64,000 bases of DNA from contig CAJTFL010000006.1 in assembly GCA_910575565.1 (NCBI GenBank), positions 1 through 64,000 of the forward strand, given 5' to 3'. A program made the position numbers and the translations under genes. Positions within the stretch are counted from its first letter, which is position 1, and each line of letters starts with the position of its first letter. Below, piece by piece: positions 1-7,892 of this stretch. Source of the stretch: Lachnospiraceae bacterium (lineage in GTDB: Bacteria > Bacillota > Clostridia > Lachnospirales > Lachnospiraceae). Under the pieces are notes generated by a model. That model saw nothing but the letters and a program-made list of their open reading frames with translations, searched no databases and was not told the DNA's origin.

Positions 1-310
1 CACACTTATTACCACTCATTTTAGTTCGTTACACGAAAGCACCTTACGGGTTTCAACCTGCTTAAACGACTGCTTATAATAAGGGGTGGTTGACGGTTTT
101 TATGACGGATGTGGTTAATCCAAAAAGCGACTCGCCAGACCAATTACTCCCTTATCATAAAAAAATAAGTGCAGAAGGTAAAGCACTGATGAAATGCTTT
201 ATCTCTTACACTTATATGGTACTAAATACCGCCTACCTCATACAAGATAAGCGGTACACAAATCCATGTCTTGCTTCTGGCAGGCTTTTTATAGTCCTGC
301 CTTCCGGATA

Positions 311-469
311 TCACACAGTTTTTCGCCGTTTCCTTACCTTACATGAGCGCATTTTAACCAGACTCTGTTCTTTTTCTTTACTGAACAGTGCCTCATAATG
401 TTCGCTATGCAGATAATAAACAACTGAAGTTGTTGCGAAAGCATTCGCTGCGAAATTAACTGTTGCCAT
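311..469 (-). CDS. small hypothetical protein, 52 aa
   Basis: This is an open frame of 52 codons starting at ATG 469, with an AAAGGAA ribosome site about six bases upstream and a good promoter at 520-548. The product begins MATVNFAANAFATT and ends in a very basic tail (RKRRKTV). There is no signal peptide, membrane segment or domain that I recognise. It lies in the mobile-element end of the window, upstream of and codirectional with nothing else identified. The matching promoter and ribosome site are the only support for it being a gene; the function is unknown. Confidence 0.45.
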   Translation of the reverse strand: MATVNFAANAFATTSVVYYLHSEHYEALFSKEKEQSLVKMRSCKVRKRRKTV

Positions 470-519
470 GATTCTTTCCTTTCTGGACTCATCCGGTCCG
501 CTCTGTTCTAACTGTAATC

Positions 520-548
520 ACTATAACACTAATTCTCGGAATTGTCAT
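520..548 (-). promoter_or_regulatory. sigma-70-type promoter for the 52-aa ORF
   Basis: On the minus strand, -35 ATGACA (543-548) and -10 TATAGT (520-525) are separated by exactly 17 bases. The start codon of the small ORF lies about 50 bases downstream. Confidence 0.5.
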
Positions 549-666
549 TATACCAGTAATATAATCTGTGGAGAGATCTCTATCCAACAAAATCTATCAC
601 ATGATAAGACAAAAATATAAAACCATATTCCACCAGCTGTTTTAGATTATATAATTAACAATGCCA

Positions 667-1560
667 TTAAGCTCTAACAAGTCCAAGCCACTGCTCCACA
701 TCTTTCACAGAAGCATCAAGAATATCTGCAATATCCTCTATGGAACTGCCTTTTTTATACAATTTTTGAGCCGTTCCTATTTTCATCTTTTCGGACCCTC
801 TTTTTTCTGCTTCCTGCTTCTCACTTTCCACATAAGTCTTTAAAATATATTCTTCATTAAACAAAGTCATCATAATATCCACAACCTCCTTTTCACGCCC
901 TGACAGATACTCGCTCAGTACATTCTGATCCTTGCAGATGCGGATTGTCTCCAGGACTGCTTCCCTGGTCCTTCCATGCAGTTTCACCTGCTCATTATAT
1001 ATCTTTGTAAAGGTCACATACTGATTTATGATATCTCCCTCTTTCCCATCATAGATCATTTTGACCTTTACATCAAGCACACTGTCATCCCCGCCAAAAA
1101 ACTCCTTTGACATATACAGATACTTCGGCCTCGTCTTCCTGTTTCCTGTGTAAATGACGTACACCTCTGGCCTTGGAAGTTCCAGCTTTTTGCTCCCGTA
1201 CACATTCTGTTTGGTACTCTCAAAATACTCCTGATAAGTCTGGGCAAGATATAACAGACAGCGTACCACGATATTGATGCTCCAGCTCGATTGCTGCTCT
1301 ACCAGAATGACGACCTTTTCCCCGATCTGAAAACCCACATCATTATAATACTGGTCCAAAAGTACATTTGTGATCGTCACATTTTTGATGCTGTCTTCCG
1401 TTGCCTCATGGTCTTCCGGATGCAGTGCCTGATATAACTGCAATAGATATTTCGGCTCCCGGAAGAGCGAAGTGAACACGCTGTCTTTTGCGGTATATTT
1501 TGCCACCTGTTCCGGCTTCTTTTCAGCATCAGATGATATATTTTTTACTTCCTGATCCAT
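667..1560 (-). CDS. Rpn/YhgA-like PD-(D/E)XK nuclease (transposase-like)
   Basis: The 297-aa protein belongs to the Rpn family of recombination-promoting nucleases, also annotated as PD-(D/E)XK family transposases. The N-terminal half carries the nuclease core: D74 in a YYNDVGF context, followed by strand residues leading to E88-x-Q90 (LVEQQSSW). The C-terminal part is helical and highly charged, with an ending like the helix-turn-helix tail common in this family (KKGSSIEDIADILDAS). Rpn proteins cut DNA and promote RecA-independent recombination in E. coli. Many copies in Clostridia sit alone in mobile regions, as here. Its length is normal for the family and no frameshift is seen. Confidence 0.8.
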   Translation of the reverse strand: MDQEVKNISSDAEKKPEQVAKYTAKDSVFTSLFREPKYLLQLYQALHPEDHEATEDSIKNVTITNVLLDQYYNDVGFQIGEKVVILVEQQSSWSINIVVRCLLYLAQTYQEYFESTKQNVYGSKKLELPRPEVYVIYTGNRKTRPKYLYMSKEFFGGDDSVLDVKVKMIYDGKEGDIINQYVTFTKIYNEQVKLHGRTREAVLETIRICKDQNVLSEYLSGREKEVVDIMMTLFNEEYILKTYVESEKQEAEKRGSEKMKIGTAQKLYKKGSSIEDIADILDASVKDVEQWLGLVRA

Positions 1561-1795
1561 TCTATGCAGACACCTCTATCCTATTGTTTCCATTTTTGTC
1601 TATCCTATTTGCAGCGCAGTCTTTCTTATTTCCTATCTTACCATAAAAAAACGAAAATTACAATTTGCTTTCCTGCTGACAGCCGCGGAACTCTCCTAAT
1701 CCGCTTTTTGGCCTTAAAATTCTTTCCTATTTCTAATTGGCACACCATCGGCACAACATTGGCACAGTTCTGCTCTTTCCCCGTAAAGGCATCCA

Positions 1796-1804
1796 TGCTA
1801 TACT
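1796..1804 (+). promoter_or_regulatory. possible extended -10 promoter before the element Tad cassette
   Basis: TGCTATACT gives an extended -10 (TG at 1796-1797, TATACT at 1799-1804). The -35 region is poor (TTTCCC, 17 bases upstream). It would place a terminator-like hairpin (1829-1861) inside the leader of the 1886 gene. The remaining bases of the 1561-1885 gap show nothing else except three TTGGCACA-like words near 1736-1767. Confidence 0.3.
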
Positions 1805-1828
1805 TGGTACAGTCAAAAATATGTAAAG

Positions 1829-1861
1829 CAGCCGTTTTCCATTCCGGGAGACGGCTGTTTT
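1829..1861 (+). terminator. terminator-like hairpin upstream of the Tad-like cassette
   Basis: CAGCCGT and ACGGCTG form a 7-bp stem with a 15-base loop, followed by a short run GTTTTC. The T-run is weak. It lies 25 bases before the first cassette gene and could end upstream transcription or act as an attenuator. Confidence 0.45.
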
Positions 1862-1885
1862 CGTCAGAAAGGCGGTGGTTTTACT

Positions 1886-2398
1886 TTGCCAAAGGCAATT
1901 CCCAACACAATGTCCAAAGCAGCCGGCAGGGCGTCTCCCCAGAAGGGCAGGCTCAGCAGGAACCCGGCAGCCATACTGAAAAGTGAGAATGGCGATGTCA
2001 ACTATTTCAGTACAGTGGTGTTCATCTTCATAGCGGTGCTCCTGCTGGCATTCATCCTGGATCTGTTCAGCATCATCTCCACCAAACAGGAACTGGATCA
2101 CTGTGCAGACCAGATGGTGAAGCAGATCCAGCTTTCCGGGGGCGTCAATGGAGAGACAGAGCAGCTTTTTAACTTCCTCTGTTCCCAGATTGAAGGTGCG
2201 GAAAACATTTCCTACTCCATTGACGCCTCCTACAAGTCGCCCACCCCGTCCGGCATGAGCCGGGCCATCCAGCTGGGGACCCCCTTCTACATCACCATCA
2301 CGGGCAGGGCAAAGCTGGGCGGCTTCTGGAACTTCAACCTGGTGAACATCACGGTTGTCTCCAGGGGCGCCGGCGTCAGCGAGCATTACTGGAAGTGA
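1886..2398 (+). CDS. DUF4320-type pseudopilin-like membrane protein
   Basis: The 170-aa product has a basic N-terminus, the sequence SENGDVNYFS, then one hydrophobic helix (about residues 42-62) and an extracytoplasmic domain. This is the TadE/DUF4320 layout of a minor pseudopilin anchored by a single N-terminal helix. The start chosen is TTG 1886, about 10 bases after AAGGCGGTGG; ATG 1910 in the same frame is the alternative. It heads a run of same-strand genes ending with the CpaF ATPase, so it is probably a structural component of the Tad-like machine. GC-rich codon use differs by eye from the chromosomal genes beyond 9.6 kb. Confidence 0.65.
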   Translation: MPKAIPNTMSKAAGRASPQKGRLSRNPAAILKSENGDVNYFSTVVFIFIAVLLLAFILDLFSIISTKQELDHCADQMVKQIQLSGGVNGETEQLFNFLCSQIEGAENISYSIDASYKSPTPSGMSRAIQLGTPFYITITGRAKLGGFWNFNLVNITVVSRGAGVSEHYWK

Positions 2399-2406
2399 GG
2401 TGGCGT

Positions 2407-2922
2407 ATGAAAAAACCGTACCAACGTATGAAAGGCAGCGCAGGCAGGAATCCCCTCCGGAATGACCGTGGGGATATTTCTATCTTTACCTGTTTTTTTG
2501 TGGTGGGGATCGTGATGCTGGTCTCCTTCCTGCTGCTGTATGCCTCCATCCGTATCACCTGCATCAACATCCGCAATGGCGCAAAGATGGAGTTGAACAA
2601 TTTGAGCGCCAGCATCTATGCGGACACCTACCGTTCCCAGAGGGAGACCAACTTCAGCGAATACTTAAATACCCTCTACTCCAGCGGGGACTATACCGCC
2701 ATGCTGGAGGACATGGTGACAGACGGGCTCGCCAGCAAGATCCCCCTTTCCACGGATGACTACCAGGTAAGGGATATCAGCCTCGCGTTCCATGTGACAG
2801 GCGACCGAGTGGAGTATGTATTCACCTGCAACGTGGAGTTCTATGTCTACATGTTCGGCCACTCCTATCCCGCCATCACCCGGCCTGTGGAGCTGACCGG
2901 TTACCACAACACCAAATTTTAG
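2407..2922 (+). CDS. second pseudopilin-like membrane protein of the element cassette
   Basis: A 171-aa protein starting at ATG 2407, preceded by GAGGTGG that overlaps the stop of the upstream gene, so translation is probably coupled. It has a basic N-terminus (MKKPYQRMKGSAGRNPLRN), a DRGDISIF motif before a hydrophobic helix at roughly residues 25-46, and a soluble C-terminal domain. The arrangement parallels the preceding DUF4320-like protein, which suggests the two are paired minor pilins. A GTG 12 bases upstream is in frame, but lies inside the ribosome site. I do not recognise a named family with confidence. Confidence 0.6.
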   Translation: MKKPYQRMKGSAGRNPLRNDRGDISIFTCFFVVGIVMLVSFLLLYASIRITCINIRNGAKMELNNLSASIYADTYRSQRETNFSEYLNTLYSSGDYTAMLEDMVTDGLASKIPLSTDDYQVRDISLAFHVTGDRVEYVFTCNVEFYVYMFGHSYPAITRPVELTGYHNTKF

Positions 2923-2970
2923 TCTGCCAAATAACAGGCAGCAGCCAACTATGAAAGGAGCTTACCTCTT

Positions 2971-3087
2971 ATGAAGAAACTGTTTGTATCTAAAAAATTT
3001 ATCCTCACCACTCTTCTCACGGCCCTTGCCGGATTCTTGACCTTTCGCTTTATCGGATACTACCGGGGAAAAAATGGAAATTTTTGA
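2971..3087 (+). CDS. 38-aa membrane peptide, short paralogue of the next gene
   Basis: ATG 2971 follows AAAGGAG by about 11 bases and encodes MKKLFVSKKF, a hydrophobic stretch of about 17 residues, then a short polar tail. The first half resembles the N-terminus of the DUF6550-like protein encoded 72 bases downstream (MKKFFKSKGF plus membrane helix). It is either a true single-pass micro-protein or a truncated duplicate of that gene. It is translated in the same direction as the cassette. Confidence 0.5.
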   Translation: MKKLFVSKKFILTTLLTALAGFLTFRFIGYYRGKNGNF

Positions 3088-3158
3088 AATTTATGTTGGG
3101 AAAGGCTCCGTTTACTCGTAAGTTTTTTATATAAAGCCAAAAAGGAGATGACTGCTAT

Positions 3159-3728
3159 ATGAAAAAATTTTTTAAGTCCAAAGGGTTCCTCGTGACCGTC
3201 CTTTCTGTTTCCTGCATCGCCATCCTCGCCGCCTGCTGGCTTGTGGGGCGGGATACAAAGACCGCCTTCCTGCCGGATGGACAGCCCCCGGATGCCGTCC
3301 AGGAGGAATGGAAGGATACCCCGGATGCCACGGAAGGCTCCTGGGAGCATGCAGACAGCAGCATCCAGAACCAGGACAATGCAGCGGACAAGCTGGAAGA
3401 TTACCCCAAAGTGGCAGAAGAATCAGAGCAGGAAGTTGTAGTTGACTTCGTTCCCACGGAAACAAAGGAGGAAACACCGCCTCCGCCCCCGGAAGGCAAG
3501 ACTGTCATCACGGACCCTGGTGAGGACCATCGCGTGAAACCGGCCCCGGAAACAGCCCCTTCTTCCACAGATACCGGAAAGGACAGTACGCCTCCTGCCG
3601 GCACCACCAATGAAAACGGGGCTGTATACGATCCCGTTTTTGGATGGGTTGTTCCCGGACAGGTCAACCAGGCCACTGTGGACAGCAGCGGAGATCCTAA
3701 CAAGATGGTCGGGAACATGGGGAACTGA
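3159..3728 (+). CDS. DUF6550-like single-pass membrane protein
   Basis: The 189-aa protein has a short basic N-terminus, one membrane helix or lipoprotein-like segment (residues about 10-30, including AACW), then a long disordered region rich in Asp, Glu, Pro and Thr with a polyproline run. A conserved-looking C-terminal patch reads VYDPVFGWVVPGQ. This is the pattern I associate with DUF6550 proteins in Firmicutes integrative elements. AAAGGAG lies about 11 bases before ATG 3159. A role as a periplasm-like spacer or cell-wall-spanning partner of the pilus is inference from its neighbours only. Confidence 0.6.
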   Translation: MKKFFKSKGFLVTVLSVSCIAILAACWLVGRDTKTAFLPDGQPPDAVQEEWKDTPDATEGSWEHADSSIQNQDNAADKLEDYPKVAEESEQEVVVDFVPTETKEETPPPPPEGKTVITDPGEDHRVKPAPETAPSSTDTGKDSTPPAGTTNENGAVYDPVFGWVVPGQVNQATVDSSGDPNKMVGNMGN

Positions 3729-3832
3729 CAGCCCATCCGGAATCTATCCCCGCATGATACTTACAGGGATTGCCTGAACGGGTTCCCAGCCAGATACCGG
3801 CAGCTGCATATACAACTGAATACTGAAACCGG

Positions 3833-3864
3833 AAAACCGCCTCAGAAATGGCGGTTTTCTTTTT
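3833..3864 (+). terminator. Rho-independent terminator
   Basis: AAAACCGCC and GGCGGTTTT form a perfect 9-bp stem with an 8-base loop (TCAGAAAT), followed by CTTTTT. It ends transcription of the first four cassette genes and lies only 29 bases before the start of the large secreted protein. Some read-through, or a promoter overlapping the hairpin, is therefore needed for that gene. Confidence 0.85.
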
Positions 3865-3892
3865 ATAGAAAAAGATTGGAGTGTGATATTGT

Positions 3893-5590
3893 TTGAAACG
3901 CTTTTATGCCCTCCTCTGCACCGCCGCCCTCCTGTTCTGCCTGTGCCCTGCACAGGTTTTCGCTTCCGGGCAGGGCAACATTGACGGCGGCGGGGGAAAC
4001 ATGAACCAGGGCACCTCCACCAACTTCTGGTCTCCCGGCAACGACGGCGTCCGGGTGACGGTGGTGGATGCCCAGTCCGGCTCCGCCGTGAGCACGCCGG
4101 TGGATTTTTCCAACCGCAGCCAGTCCGCCACAATGCTCCATTTCGGCAAGGTGAACAAGATCCAGTACCGGGACGGGGCTTCGCTCTCCCTGCAGTCCGG
4201 CGTCCCTTACAACTGCCTGCAGCCGGCCTATTCCATGCCGGCCATCATCAACAGCAACAGCCGGCCCGCTTCCATCGAAGCCATCAAACGCTATTTCTGT
4301 TCGGAATACGCCTGCATGATGGTAGCCGATGCCACAGGGGTAAACTACGAGAGCATGCTGTCCGGGCAGTACAAGATCCTGCTGGAGCCCATTGCCTATG
4401 TGACCTTCAATGGGACAAAATACGCTTTTACCGCAACGGAAGCCGCCCTCTACGACCAGCTCTCTGGTGGCTCCCTCAGAAGTAAGCTGCCCTCGGTGGC
4501 TTTCCAGAACCTCCCCCTTTCCCTGTTCCTGGAGTACAGCGACCTGGGCTTTCCCGCCTGGACTGGCAGCAGGCGTGGGATACAGTCCAACGGGGATATC
4601 ATCAGCTCCCTTGGGATCGGCATTGTCTGGTTTGAAGAGACCGAAGAACCGGGCGGGGAGATCGAGGCGCCGGACGTGGAATACCGGGTGGATACGGATG
4701 TGATCACTGCCATCCGTCTGCGGACAGGAGGACGCCTTACCCCGGACAACCCGGCAACAGTCACGTTCCATATCATGGGCAGGAGCTACACCGTCCGGAA
4801 CATTGTCATACCGGCCAATGACTCCCAGCTGGTGTGGGTAAAATGGCATACGCCCGAAACGCCCCAGACCATCACGATCACGGTGTCATTGAGCAGAGGT
4901 TTCACCGCTCAGGATACCTTTGTGGCGAAGATCGTGGACCTGAACGAAAAGATACCGCCCGATCCCCTGGCAACAGACGTGAACCCCGGCTATTCCGTTC
5001 CCGCACTCCCCTCCAATCCCCAGAAGCTCAGTGCGAACTGGGGTGTGTGGAGCTGTTACTGGGTCCCGGACTGGCAATGGTGTAGCCACGGGGAAAATGA
5101 CGGCCACTGGGTAGACCGGGGAGACTGGGAGTATGACTATACCGGCTATTCGGCCTCCATCAGCGGAACCATGACCCTGATGCCGGATGATATCGTCCCC
5201 ACCGCCAACGGGAAGGACATGAAGAGCGGCTACGGCGTGAAAACGGAAGTGCGGGCCGTGTTATCCACAAACTCACCGGACGGGCACCACAGCAACCCGC
5301 AGACTGCTTTTTCCGTATTCCCGGAATTCCAGTATAAGACTTACCTGCGGCTTTTGCAGCGCGTCTCCAGCGGGCGCAGCGCAAGGTTCACCTTCCAGCC
5401 CAATGAGTTCTCCACCTACGGGCGCACTGTGCATTTCACGCCTGTATGGTTCCCGGACAGCACCAGCTATGTGGTGTACACCCAGGTATGGGACGCATGG
5501 ACGCCGGACGGGATGCTCTCGGTCAATCTGGATGACTACATCACCATCCACCAGAGCGTGTTTGATGACTGGTATACCAACCGTGAATAG
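3893..5590 (+). CDS. large secreted protein of the Tad-like cassette
   Basis: The 565-aa protein begins at TTG 3893, with GGAG about 11 bases upstream. It has a clear Sec signal peptide (MKRFYALLCTAALLFCLCPA, cleavage probably after VFA), then Gly-rich sequence and a long extracytoplasmic region. A Trp-rich central part (GVWSCYWVPDWQWCSHGEND, near residues 385-405) contains two Cys and looks like an exposed compact domain. There is no LPXTG motif and no C-terminal membrane helix. I recognise no named family. Its position between pseudopilins and the prepilin peptidase suggests a secreted adhesin or pilus-tip factor; this is inference. Confidence 0.65.
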   Translation: MKRFYALLCTAALLFCLCPAQVFASGQGNIDGGGGNMNQGTSTNFWSPGNDGVRVTVVDAQSGSAVSTPVDFSNRSQSATMLHFGKVNKIQYRDGASLSLQSGVPYNCLQPAYSMPAIINSNSRPASIEAIKRYFCSEYACMMVADATGVNYESMLSGQYKILLEPIAYVTFNGTKYAFTATEAALYDQLSGGSLRSKLPSVAFQNLPLSLFLEYSDLGFPAWTGSRRGIQSNGDIISSLGIGIVWFEETEEPGGEIEAPDVEYRVDTDVITAIRLRTGGRLTPDNPATVTFHIMGRSYTVRNIVIPANDSQLVWVKWHTPETPQTITITVSLSRGFTAQDTFVAKIVDLNEKIPPDPLATDVNPGYSVPALPSNPQKLSANWGVWSCYWVPDWQWCSHGENDGHWVDRGDWEYDYTGYSASISGTMTLMPDDIVPTANGKDMKSGYGVKTEVRAVLSTNSPDGHHSNPQTAFSVFPEFQYKTYLRLLQRVSSGRSARFTFQPNEFSTYGRTVHFTPVWFPDSTSYVVYTQVWDAWTPDGMLSVNLDDYITIHQSVFDDWYTNRE

Positions 5591-6050
5591 CAGCCCCATT
5601 TTCCTTTATGAACTGATGGCCTTTGCGTGCATCGCTGGATTTGCCGCATATGACCTGAAAAAGAGGCGGGTGCCCGTCCGGGCGCTCCTCCTCTTCCTCC
5701 CCTTTGCGCTTGCGGCGCCCCTGGTACGTGCAGAGTTTTTCGGAACCGCCCTCCTGCCGCTTTTATTCCTTTTCTCTTTTGCCGGGGCAGCAGCCGGCTT
5801 CCTGGTTCTGCTGGCCGCCGCACTGGCGTCAAAAGAAGGCGCCGGGATCGGGGGCGGGGATATCAAGCTGGCCGGGGTTATGGGCCTTATCTACGGCCCC
5901 TCCCGTATGCTGGCCGTCCTGCTCATTGCCTCCGGCCTTGCGACCTGTATCTCCCTGGCAGCAGGGCGGAAAAAGGGGATGCTTTCCCTTCCTTTTGTGC
6001 CGTTCCTGATGGCCGGGAGCCTGGCCGTTACCATAACTGCAATCCTATAA
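5583..6050 (+). CDS. A24 prepilin peptidase (CpaA/TadV-like)
   Basis: This polytopic membrane protein of about 155 aa has the two catalytic aspartates of type IV prepilin peptidases: D24 in YDLKKRRVP and D93 in the GxGD motif (GGGDIKLAG). It would cleave the leader peptides of the two cassette pseudopilins. The start is uncertain. GTG 5583 overlaps the preceding stop by eight bases; ATG 5565 and ATG 5613 are in frame. None has a strong ribosome site, so translational coupling to the secreted-protein gene is likely. No methylase domain is present, as usual in Tad-type peptidases. Confidence 0.85.
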   Translation: MNSSPIFLYELMAFACIAGFAAYDLKKRRVPVRALLLFLPFALAAPLVRAEFFGTALLPLLFLFSFAGAAAGFLVLLAAALASKEGAGIGGGDIKLAGVMGLIYGPSRMLAVLLIASGLATCISLAAGRKKGMLSLPFVPFLMAGSLAVTITAIL

Positions 6051-6112
6051 CCGCATCTGCCTTCCCTGACAGACAGATGCCACACTTTATATGACAGGAG
6101 TGAAAAACAACC

Positions 6113-7018
6113 ATGAAACTGAATAACCGCTTTATCTTCGGCCTGCTCAGCATCCTGCTGGCAGCCGTTATCGCCTTTGTCGCCCTGCCCACCATTGCGA
6201 AGCAGACCAACGGCAAGACAGAGCTCGTCCGGGTCACAAAACCTGTGCTGAAAGGGGAACAGCTCTCGGCAGACAATACGGAGATCGTAGAGGTGGGGAG
6301 CTACAACCTTCCCCCCAATATCGCCCACTCCCTTGAGGATGTGAAAGGACTCTATGCCACGGCAGACTTATCCCAGGGGGATTATATCCTGGCCTCCAAG
6401 ACCAGCGCCGTCCCGGTATCCTCGGACGTGGCCTTAAACAGCATCCCCTCCGGGAAGGTGGCTATCTCCCTGACTGTGAAAACGCTGGCTTCCGGCCTGT
6501 CCGACAAGCTGCAGCCGAATGACATCATCCGGGTATACCATTTCCTGGTCGCGGCGGAGGAAGTCCCGGAACTGCGTTTCGTCCGGGTTCTTTCCGTCAC
6601 GGATGCCAAGGGCGTCAACGTGGACAACACAAAGGAGCTGGTGGAGGATGAAGAAAAACAGCAGTCCGCCACCATCACGGTACTTGCCAGCCCGGAACAG
6701 GCACGGGTCATCACCTCCCTGGAAAATGACGGGGTGGCCCATGTAGCCCTGATCTCCCGTAACAATGAAAAGCTGGCGGAGGAACTCCTGGCAGAGCAGG
6801 ATGTGATCCTGCAGGAGATCTACTTCCCGGAGCCTTCCGATGAAGAAACAGAGGAAATGGCCGGGGACGGGGAAGCAGAAGATCCGGAAACGGACGCTGC
6901 GGGAGAAACTGGGGAAGAACCTGACTCTGGGGAAGAAAAAGAATCGGGAAAAGAAACCGGAACCAGTGGGGAAAACTCCCCTGATAAAGAAGGAGACAAG
7001 GAAGAAAACAAGACCTGA
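6113..7018 (+). CDS. CpaB/RcpC-like SAF-domain protein
   Basis: The 301-aa protein has an N-terminal membrane helix (residues about 8-29) followed by an SAF domain (LVRVTKPVLKGEQLSADN onward, residues 38-105) and the second CpaB half (VAISLTVKTLASGL to about residue 225). The last 65 residues are almost entirely Asp, Glu, Gly, Lys and Ser and should be disordered. CpaB proteins belong to Tad pilus assembly and are thought to act outside the membrane. A GACAGGAG ribosome site lies about 11 bases upstream of ATG 6113. The following ATPase starts 28 bases after its stop. Confidence 0.8.
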   Translation: MKLNNRFIFGLLSILLAAVIAFVALPTIAKQTNGKTELVRVTKPVLKGEQLSADNTEIVEVGSYNLPPNIAHSLEDVKGLYATADLSQGDYILASKTSAVPVSSDVALNSIPSGKVAISLTVKTLASGLSDKLQPNDIIRVYHFLVAAEEVPELRFVRVLSVTDAKGVNVDNTKELVEDEEKQQSATITVLASPEQARVITSLENDGVAHVALISRNNEKLAEELLAEQDVILQEIYFPEPSDEETEEMAGDGEAEDPETDAAGETGEEPDSGEEKESGKETGTSGENSPDKEGDKEENKT

Positions 7019-7046
7019 CCGCAGGCAGAAAGGAGGAATGGTTTCC

Positions 7047-7892
7047 ATGTCCAAAACAGTCACGGTCTGGGGCAGCCCCGGCAGCGGCAAATCTATGTTC
7101 TGCTGCATCCTTGCCAAGGCGCTGACCCGTGACAAACGAAAGGCCATCATCATCAGCGGGGAGCCCGGCATCCCCATGCTCCCGGTATGGCTCCCGGAGC
7201 AGATCACCACCACAGCTGTCTCTATCGGTCAGGTTCTGACCAGCGTGGAGATCGACACATCCCAGGTAGCCAGCCATGTAACGGTTCTGAAGAATTACCC
7301 CTATATCGGCCTTATGGGATACTGCGCTGGGGAGAACCCGTTAAGCTATCCGGAAACGGACTACCAGATGGTCCTGCAGCTCATATCCTCGGCAAAGAAA
7401 CTGGTGGATTACGTCATCCTGGACTGCGGCTCCGCCATGACCAACGTATTCACGCCTGCCGCCATTGAATCCGGCGACCTGGTACTCCGTATTGTGACGC
7501 CGGACTTAAAGGGCATCAATTACCTGAAAACCCACCAGCCCCTGCTGGTAGACGGGCGTTTCCACTACCATGAGCACATGACCTTTGCGGGCATGGCCCG
7601 CCCCTTCCACGCCTTTGACGAGATGGGGTACATCATCGGCGGCTTTGACGGCCTCCTGCCCTACGGGAAGGAGATCGACCGCTGCGCCACCGAAGGGGGC
7701 ATGTTCCAAGCCATCAAATACTGCAACTCCAAATATACCGCCTCCTTAAATAAGGTCCTGGAAGCCCTGGAGCAGATGGAGCTTGCCGAACGGCAGGAAG
7801 AAGATGCCTATGAAGCGGAATACGGAGACGGAGAATATACAGAGGAGGAGTATGAACAGGAGCCGGACGGGGAGGAATACAGCGATGAATAA
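7047..7892 (+). CDS. P-loop ATPase, CpaE/TadZ-position protein
   Basis: The 281-aa protein begins at ATG 7047, about 10 bases after AGGAGG; an upstream in-frame extension overlaps the previous gene and lacks a better site. A canonical Walker A (GSPGSGKS, residues 9-16) and a Walker B-like strand (YVILDCGS) place it with MinD/CpaE-type ATPases. In Tad systems this position is filled by TadZ/CpaE, which places the machine at the pole. The C-terminal 45 residues are strongly acidic. Its stop overlaps the ATG of the CpaF gene by eight bases. Confidence 0.75.
   Translation: MSKTVTVWGSPGSGKSMFCCILAKALTRDKRKAIIISGEPGIPMLPVWLPEQITTTAVSIGQVLTSVEIDTSQVASHVTVLKNYPYIGLMGYCAGENPLSYPETDYQMVLQLISSAKKLVDYVILDCGSAMTNVFTPAAIESGDLVLRIVTPDLKGINYLKTHQPLLVDGRFHYHEHMTFAGMARPFHAFDEMGYIIGGFDGLLPYGKEIDRCATEGGMFQAIKYCNSKYTASLNKVLEALEQMELAERQEEDAYEAEYGDGEYTEEEYEQEPDGEEYSDE

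Noticed and set aside
90..398. A 102-codon plus-strand frame at the left edge
   Set aside because: It overlaps the small minus-strand gene with better start signals, has no convincing ribosome site spacing and no recognisable domain.
1690..1700. CTCCTAA near 1693 as a left attachment site
   Set aside because: It is in the wrong orientation for a direct repeat with 9485-9494 and is not flanked by a tRNA 3' half.
1564..1986. A 140-codon plus-strand frame before the DUF4320 gene
   Set aside because: It begins in the Rpn promoter region, spans the terminator-like hairpin and overlaps the next gene out of frame; the composition is not protein-like.
3863..4849. A 328-codon minus-strand frame opposite the secreted protein
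   Set aside because: It is a high-GC shadow; the plus-strand frame has a signal peptide, a ribosome site and cassette context.
5403..6050. A longer, 215-codon version of the element prepilin peptidase
   Set aside because: The extra N-terminus lies in the end of the secreted-protein gene and is not membrane-like; the peptidase fold begins at about 5583.
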